Shown here: piece by piece, positions 57,201-64,000 of the stretch
Layout of the letters: each line of letters begins with the position of its first letter
Position numbering within the stretch: position 1 is the first letter of the stretch
Origin: Klebsormidium nitens
Taxonomy: Eukaryota > Streptophyta > Klebsormidiophyceae > Klebsormidiales > Klebsormidiaceae
Assembly (NCBI GenBank): GCA_000708835.1
Contig: DF237090.1
Coordinates: 112,462-176,461, forward strand
Direction: 5' to 3'
Length of the DNA stretch: 64,000 nt
Made by a program: the position numbers and the translations under genes
Notes under the pieces: generated by a model
Database searches by the model: none
Told to the model about the DNA's origin: nothing
The model's input: only the letters and a program-made list of their open reading frames with translations

Positions 57201-58888
57201 GCTGCTGCTAAGGCTGGCTGCTTTGCGTCAAGACACGAAGTTTGCCAGCCCCAGTCTGGCAAGTATACCACTACGTTGGTATAACAACGCCTTGACATTT
57301 TGGACTCGCTTGACTCCAGTAGCCGCCCACCGCGCCCTCACCTGTCCAGCCCCAGCATGCGCACAAACAGGCCCACGTAGCCCTCCTCGATGTTCCGCGG
57401 CCGCGCCGGCTGTTCCGCCGCCAGCAGCCTCAGCTCGTCCACCACCTGCCGCGCCGCGTCCCGCATCTCGTCGTCCTCCGCGCTCTCCTCTTCCATCAGT
57501 ACTGCGAGCACCTTATCCACCGCTCCCGCTGCCACGAGGGCGCCCTTCTGGTGCCTGTCCCGCGCCATGTCCGCCAGCACCGCGGCGGCCGCCACGCGCT
57601 CCCCGCCCTGCGCAGTGTCGAGCAAGTTCACTAGCGGGCCCACCAGCTGGTTCAGCGCCGCGCCCGCCTCCTGCCGCACCGCCTGCGAGTACTCCGTCTC
57701 TGCGTTCGTCAGCAGCTTCACCAGCTTCGGCACCGCCCCCGCCTCCTCGATCTTCTCGCGCACTGCCGCAACGCTGGCCAGGTTGGCCACCAGGCGCGCC
57801 GCAGCGAGCCTCTCCTCCTCCATTGCACTGTCCAGCGACGCCAGGCTGGGGCCCAGGCCCCCGACCGCCACAATTGTCTCCGCTTCGTGCCGCCCCCGTG
57901 AGAGCCTCTCCAACGCCCCCACAGCCTGCTCGCGCACCAGCGCCGGGGTGCCCCTGCGCTCCAGCAGGCCCACCAAGCCCTCCACGCCGCCTGCCCATGC
58001 AATCTCTTCCCGAAGTGTGTCAATCTGAGCCAAGTTGCGCAGAAGCCCTGCCGCAGAGGCTGCCCCCCGTGCAGTGTCAGCCTTAAGCAGGCTGATCAGA
58101 AGTGAAATGCAACCTGGAAGCCAAAAGGGTGCAAACGAACATGTCAGATTCAAGGCCAGTGGGCAAAGCTCTTACTGGTCTCTGCTTCTAGGACGAAGTA
58201 GGAGGTGGGCTGCACTCACCGCTTGTACATTGAGAGTGTCTACGAAGTGACCAATTCCTCCTGGGAATCCCTTTAATCTCTGAAGGTCTGAATATACAAC
58301 GTGATTTACTAACTTTTCAACATTGTTTATCAGCGACTGCTTATCCGCAGCTGCAACTCTTTGGTGTCATTGGTCACCACCAGCTTGAACACCCACGTAC
58401 GACTGGCCATCATCTCAAACAGGATAGCTTTCGATCCCCTTACCTGGAATCTCTCCAATGCGTTCCAGCTTCTCCGTGCTCTCGAAAGACTGCTGCCACA
58501 GCGCCGAGGCAGCATCCTCTCTATCTTGGGCACTGTTGTTGGTCCCCAGCATGGACGCAAAGTATGCCGTGTACCCATCTTCGAGGTCTGCAGGCTGCGA
58601 GGGGGCTGCCTGGCCCTGCGATTGAGCGCTCCTAGAAGACGCTGACGCCCTCAGCAAGCTGCAGGGCTTGCGATGTACATCATAGGGAAGTGCGCCTAGA
58701 GCTTTTGTGGGCCCAAGCGGGCAGAACCTGCGGAGACCGCGTGCCCAAAATGGCTCCTTCCGAGCAACAACAGTTGGATAATGTGCAGAAAGCCTCTGCT
58801 TTGAACACGCATGAGTTTGATCACCCTGCAAAAGCTGGCACGGCCACCCCAACACACCCACCAACTTTATTGTGCACAGAGAACCCAT
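54283..58888 (-). CDS. Plastid-type ARM-repeat protein
   Basis: Four minus-strand exons: 58888-58444, 58113-57342, 56910-56707, 56311-54283; phases close, giving 1,149 residues. The first about 90 residues are Arg/Ser-rich with few acids, like a plastid transit peptide. A DGYTAYFASMLG...DREDAASALW module leads into ARM repeats (CISLLISLLKADTARGAAS; GLLRNLAQIDTLREEIAWAG). A second copy, EGYVGLFVRMLGLDR then EREEAAVALWHHV, starts at the end of exon 2. The last exon holds many further repeats and VARLVLMLGLADPEAVS. The pattern resembles Arabidopsis ARM-repeat superfamily proteins predicted in chloroplasts. No catalytic motif is visible; a scaffold role is inferred. Coding density is unusually GC-rich. 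Confidence 0.85.
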
Positions 58889-59312
58889 TGCTTCAGGTTT
58901 TCAATGAACTCACATCAGCGCATCTAGACAAGTTGAAAACGGATGCTGACACGGGCAAACCATGCAGAGTTCAGGGCTGTGCTCTCTTCTCATATACATA
59001 GGCTCGCAATCAGCAAAGGCTATCCGCAATTCTCTTGAACTTAAGAAGAGTGAAGCTGTGTGGGAGGACTTGATCTTGGAACATGCGCAATGCCGGACCA
59101 GCATCTTGATGGGAGTGGTGGTGCAGGCAGCAGCCGACAAGACTCCTCCGTACGACTCGTGCAGCTAGAGTCGCGGACTTCAACAAAAGCAAGCTGCAAC
59201 TTCCTAATTTCTAGAGCAGAATGTATCGGCCATTCTATGTACGGAGCCCACAATACCCTCATGGCTTCTGTTCACCTCGGGAGAGCTCCCATGCCCAAAA
59301 ACCAGAAAGCCA
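58889..59312. promoter_or_regulatory. Short divergent intergenic region, ARM protein / MFS transporter
   Basis: About 424 bases lie between the two divergent start codons, so both 5' UTRs and promoters must be here. No specific element is identifiable. Confidence 0.45.
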
Positions 59313-61397
59313 ATGGCGACCGCTGAGGCCCAGGGCCAGGGCCCTCTTGTTCTCCGCAAGTTCTTGTTGAGTTCTTGTCTCTTTCTGGATGCGCTGGCGG
59401 CGGGTGCGATTCCAGCGCTTCTGCCGTTTGTAGTTACAGCTCGCCATGTCGCTTCAGACGCCCGCGAAGTGGCACAGCTTCTGGCGATCAACTATGGCTG
59501 CACCCTCGGTGCAATGATCCCTTCTGGCCTGCTGCTCTTGTACAGCTGGCACGTGCCTCTGCTGGCCGCGGGCCTCTTCTCGCTCCTCGGGGTGTGCCTG
59601 TTGCTCGGGGTGAGCGCCCATTCCGAGTGGCAGCTGCAGCTGGCCATGGTGCTGGCAGGCTGCAGCGCGGAGTTCACTTTCGCTGGAGCGCTTGCGATAG
59701 TGAGCAAGCTGCAGGCAAGCGAGCATGCTCCAAAAGGGACGCAGAATGGAAGGTCTTTGGGGAAGAGCAGTGAGGTTCATAGTGGACAGCGCCGGTCCTT
59801 CGATGGTCACTCCCTCCAATTCACAGATGAGAACAGAGGCCTGGTCGCTGGCGGGAAGCATCGGAAGCAGCGGTCTGGGGTGAACTGTGTGGAGCCAGGT
59901 GGAGGGGCTGGTACGCTGGAAGAATGCGAGCTGCGAACTGGCACCTCAGATGCGGGCCACGATGCATTAGGTTCTCTGGTGCAACGATGCCTGAGTCCAA
60001 CCTGTAAGAGTCCTGAGGTGCGGAGTCCTCGGAGCACAGCCAGTCTTGCTTTTAGTGAAGAGCGCAGCTTGACACCAGTGAATCTGGAGGCTCCTGCCAT
60101 CGCAACGGATCTGGTCCAGGACGTGGGTCTCCTTTTTGGCGCCCAGTCACTGGGTTATGCCTTGGGGCCTTCTCTGGTTCCTCTAATATATGGGTTCATA
60201 CAAGCCTGGGTGCCCTTTCTGGTGATAGGCGCTTTGACTGCTGTCCTACTTCCACCCCTTCTCTTCTTGCTCCTTCCTGGCCGGACAAAGCCGCGCAGGC
60301 ACCAAACGGGTCACGGTTCAGCTTGGGGTGGTCACAGAGAAAGAGGTGAAGCTGATGAAGACACCTCAAGCAAGGACGACGTCCCTCTCCTTGAGGCTGC
60401 CACCGACCTTAGAAAGCCTGCCAAAGAGAAAAGGAGCAGCGGCAATTCAGTTCCGTCCTTATCGGACCCAGAGCTGAAAGCCAAGCAGCAGGGCACCTCT
60501 GCATTACGAGCTTTCAGGGAACTGATGACCAGCCCGCATGCGCTCCCTGCCATCGTTGCGCTTCTTGTAGAGGGAGTTGTCGTTGGCTCCATTGACACAG
60601 TCGTGCCAAGCTTTCTGAAGGACACGTGTCACACTTCGCTCAGCGCAAGTGGCTTCGTCCTCGGAGGGTACGCGCTCGCGTACGCTGTGGTTGTTTACAA
60701 AGGCACGTCATGGGTACTCCAACGGGTCGGAGATCTCCACACAATGGCCGGGGGGATGGCACTCATGGCGGCCGCTCTCCCCGTGCTCTCCCTGCAGACG
60801 CTCTGCGGAAAGTTGTGGGGACAACCGCTGGTGATGGTAGTCATTGGTAAGAACCCGACTGGTCAGACGGCATGGGCCTGCAAGACCATTTAGTGTCTCG
60901 GGCGGCATCCCTCCTCTCCTCTCGACTTGTAAGGACGCTTTTTTTCTGGCTGCTTTGAGCTCGTTCACCAGCTCACATGAGCCAAGTCGTACTCAAAAAA
61001 ACGAGAACGACTTTTTGCAGATCTCTTCTTGCTTTGAATATCGAGCTGCTTTTGACTCCGATCCTCGTTGCAATGTGCAGGCTCGGGGATGGCGCTGATG
61101 AGCGGACCCATCTTTCCTCGTTTGCTTCGTGCATTGGAGAAGAGAGGAATCGAGAGCGAAGGGCTTGCGGTGATTGTGTATAACGTCCTCTATGCGGGAG
61201 GGATGGTCGTGGGGCCGTTAATTACTTCGTTGATTACAAAGGGAAACTTGAGTAGCCACTTTCTTTCCTTACTGAGTATTGTTTTGATGTTGACAGTCCT
61301 TGCCATCTACTTTCTGGATTGCATAATGGCACGTGATGTTAAGGTGAAGGCTCAAGAAGTGGCTTTGACACGAACTACTAGCAATCATGAGGTCTAG
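59313..61397 (+). CDS. Major facilitator superfamily transporter, DHA1/SLC18-like
   Basis: Two exons, 59313-60846 and 61081-61397, join in phase 1 to give 616 residues. The start ATG follows a short leader; the first helix is FLLSSCLFLDALAAGAIPAL. About six helices precede a long hydrophilic Ser/Gly/charged insertion (roughly residues 135-265), unusual in position within the N-half. Further helices follow (LLFGAQSLGYALGPSLVPLI; IVALLVEGVVVGSIDTVVPS). Exon 2 carries GSGMALMSGPIFP, VIVYNVLYAGGMVVGPLITS and a final helix. The order and the YALGP and GGMVVGP motifs fit drug/H+ antiporters related to vesicular amine transporters. Substrate and membrane are unknown. A second charged loop lies near residues 325-395. 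Confidence 0.8.
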
Positions 61398-62780
61398 TTC
61401 GCTTTACACTTTTCAATGTCATTGTAATGGCTGCATTCTTTGTAAACGAAGCTGGTGTGAGCGCTAATTTGACTCATCTACGGCGACCACCAGTCGGAGG
61501 CAGGACCCTTGAAGACGCTATCAAGGCACTTTATGCTGCACGTACAAAGTCCTCATTGGTAGGGAGACTGGTGCCAGATAGAGTCGAATTCAAAGTCTTA
61601 AATAAGAGTTGACAGCGCACAATCAAGGCAGTCAGCCACAAAGGATATTTCGCTGAGTTTGAGATTCTAAGCGGGTAATCCATTCAAGGGCAAAACTGCG
61701 CGCCCCAATCGCGCCATCGCTTGAGAGTTCGTTGGGCTGGAGGGGTCATCAACATTCCAGTCCAATGCTTGGGTGCTTCAAAATGTTTCTCTAAATCAGC
61801 CCGGCCAAGATGTTCTGTCTTCGATGCCGCACTGTACAGCGCTGAAGGGCCATTGGTTTCTTATGGCATATACATGAATGTTTGTTGTTGGACGCGATAA
61901 CGGATGCACCAGAGTACAGACGGACTTGGGAATTTATCTACAGCACAAACCTCTACACGACTTTTATCGAAGCCTAAGTACATGATGGAGCACATCACAT
62001 CTATATATATCAATCCGTTTCAAGTTGTTATTCTCAACGGAGGTGCACTTTGGCGCGTAATGGAACCTTTCCAATCCACATAGGCAGACCGTTTCGATCA
62101 TTCTTTCGATTTTAATTCGAGGATCCAAACGGTCTTCTAGCATGTGCGCGCCACTGACCCGCCACTGATCCACTGATTCGTTAGGAATCTGGAGTTAAAG
62201 GCATAAAGATACCTACGTCAATATGCGCATACGGTCACGAAAGCACTGCTGGCACAAAGTAATGAGATTAGCAATGGCGACAGCTTACGCATGCTTGCGA
62301 TCGGTGCTTGCTATCGGTGCCTGCTTCTTCGACCTGTGTATATGAGGTGTATGTCCATCGTTTCAACCACAGGATGACGGCCTCTTTTTCTCTAATTTTC
62401 GTACTCGCCATGGCATAGCCAAATACCTAATAGTATGCCCGTTCTCTGTATGACTCCGTGTGGGACGGGACAAACGCATTTCTTCAACCACGTGAGCCGC
62501 TCGCCCTTACGTACGTACCTTAGGTGACTAGTCCGGACCCTTCGGGCACACAGAGCGGGTATTTTGAGCGACTATAAAGCAGGGGTCGCGGCGCTGCCGT
62601 CGCCAACAAAACACCACAGTTCCTTTCGCCAATAATCCGCCGACTCGTACGGTCATACGTCTCCAAAAACACCGCGCCGCGCGCTCTTTCAAAGTGCTAT
62701 ACCCCAAGAAAAGCCGGGTGCATGACGGTGGTGCAATCCGTGATCGGACTTTTCGGACCGCGTCGCCCAGGACTACCGTC
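61398..62780. other. Intergenic, no supported gene
   Basis: AT-richer DNA 3' of the MFS gene with only short frames. Nothing beyond the expected 3' UTR is supported. Confidence 0.5.
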
Positions 62781-63050
62781 TACCCGTAGAGACATTCCTA
62801 ATTCGCACCACCTTGGTGCGAATATTTATTTTTGAAAGATTTTCCATTTCGCGGCAGCTTCGACGAATTTATTTGAAATTTTGTTTTCGCGTATTTCTGG
62901 CGTTTTTACCCTTGTTTTGCCACTTTTGGGGCTGCCAGGGAATTTAATCTTCTTTCGCATTTTCGCACCTGAGTCGAAACTTAGTTTTTTATTTTTCGTT
63001 AGGCCTAAAAATAAACAATTTAGTGCGAATTAGGAATGTCTCTACGGGTA
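62781..63050. mobile_element. MITE-like element with 28-base perfect terminal inverted repeats
   Basis: The left end (62781-62808, tacccgtagagacattccta...) is the exact reverse complement of the right end (63023-63050, ...taggaatgtctctacgggta). If the outer TA is a target-site duplication, it is a Tc1/mariner (Stowaway)-like MITE. The 270-base body is AT-rich, non-coding, with a nested hairpin at 62801-62823 (attcgcacca/tggtgcgaat). Movement would need a transposase encoded elsewhere. Confidence 0.8.
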
Positions 63051-63102
63051 TTGCGTGAGGCCAAGGTACCCCCCGAACTTCGAAGTCGCCGACAACCCGC
63101 GT

Positions 63103-63307
63103 ACCAATTGTCCGGTTGGGCAACAATTAGATATTCTTTGACTTGCCCAAAAATCTGAATTGAGAATATATTCCAAACAAAGATTTGCACTGTGCAGATC
63201 TTTTTGCCCCATGAAAAAACAAAATAAATGGACAAATGATGCTGCCCAGAACGCATGAGATACGAAATAAATTGTTGGGCAAAAATCTGTTCAACCGGAC
63301 AGTTGGT
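63103..63307. mobile_element. Second short inverted-repeat element (MITE-like, tentative)
   Basis: The left arm accaattgtccggttg (63103-63118) pairs with the right arm caaccggacagttggt (63292-63307) with one mismatch. Inside, a tgggcaacaatt motif near the left end has an inverted partner (aattgttgggca) near the right end. No coding potential and no clear target duplication. Confidence 0.5.
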
Positions 63308-64000
63308 TCGTTCAACTTCGGCGCAAGAGGCAAAACAACACCTTCAAGTTGACTCGGAGTTCTCGGCGAGGTACCCAGTTGCGGAAAACAACACCCGCTG
63401 GGTGTGTAAACACCCCAAGTTGGAGTCCGGACTCCGATCTGGTGAACACATTCCTGTTGTTCACATTGATGTTCACATTGATGTTCACATTTATATTGTT
63501 ACCTGTGAGGAACGGTAATGGCAACGGAAGTGTCATTAAGCAGAGTGTTCACTAAGGTTCAGAAGCCTCGGGCACACAAACTTAAAACCCTGACCAAAAA
63601 TACATATACTACGCTCTCCGCACGCCAAGCCATGTGCCACCCTAACCACCACACCAACTATATCCGGTCCCCGGGTACCTACGGTATGTTAGTGAACACC
63701 CCATGTCAATCAATCAATCAATTTATTTTATAGTCCCGTAGGAGCCATGGGTGGCTCATGAGACAAGGTCTGAATGTAGTCTCGAGTCCTAAACGCCTCT
63801 TTAACAAAGCTAGCAACCCTCTGTTGGTTCTGCTGACCTATAAAATGACGCAGACTAAATGAGTAAGTACCAATGGGCTTGTAATATTTACAAGATTACT
63901 AGTATTCAGTATTATTCTCCTCATTGAATATAATGAGTATCTATAGAATATACGCCTTCCTCACCCTCCCCCCGGGACCGCCTCTAACCCCCCCTTCACC
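63308..64000. other. Repeat-rich end of window, no gene
   Basis: No supported gene. It contains a 12-base tandem repeat at 63459-63494, a tcaatcaatcaatcaa run near 63707-63722, a palindrome ggagtccggactcc near 63422-63435, and C-rich text at the extreme end. Confidence 0.5.
63459..63494. repeat. 12-base tandem repeat, three units
   Basis: The unit gttcacattgat occurs three times in a row, the last copy with one change (gttcacatttat). Probably a simple slippage minisatellite. Confidence 0.75.

Overview
This is eukaryotic nuclear DNA from a green-lineage organism, most likely a streptophyte (charophyte-grade) alga; a Klebsormidium-like species would fit, but that name is an inference. The main evidence is a plastid glyceraldehyde-3-phosphate dehydrogenase of the GapB type with its two-cysteine C-terminal extension, a form tied to the streptophyte lineage. 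Plant-type families support this: SPIRRIG-like BEACH protein, HR-like lesion inducer, DUF1644 protein and plant TAF10. Genes are intron-rich, with GC-rich exons and canonical GT-AG introns. I rebuilt exon chains by hand from splice sites, reading frame and phase. Most close without a frame error.

Layout. 1-1553: no gene. 1554-18260 (+): a 16-exon SPIRRIG/WDFY3-type BEACH gene that ends in a FYVE zinc finger. It carries one probable 1-base error in a G run and one false assembly gap. 19121-19687 (-): an unrecognised ORF. 20670-25976: a head-to-head pair of paralogues with identical architecture, each joining an N-terminal membrane segment to a PARP/ADP-ribosyltransferase-like C-terminal domain. 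27414-33716 (-): a BTB-BACK-LRR gene (FBL11-like). 33885-34591 (-): TAF10. 34998-37055 (+): HR-like lesion inducer. 38381-43179 (+): plastid GapB. 44710-49578 (+): a GH5 endoglucanase with two candidate alternative first exons. 50804-53089 (+): a DUF1644 zinc-finger protein. 54283-58888 (-): a plastid-type ARM-repeat protein. 59313-61397 (+): an MFS transporter. 62781-63307: two short inverted-repeat (MITE-like) elements.

These are independent housekeeping and accessory genes, not a pathway cluster. Three neighbour pairs are divergent and share short intergenic regions: the two ART-like genes, TAF10 with the lesion inducer, and the ARM gene with the MFS gene. The strongest candidates for something undescribed are the membrane-anchored ART-like pair and the alternative-first-exon cellulase.
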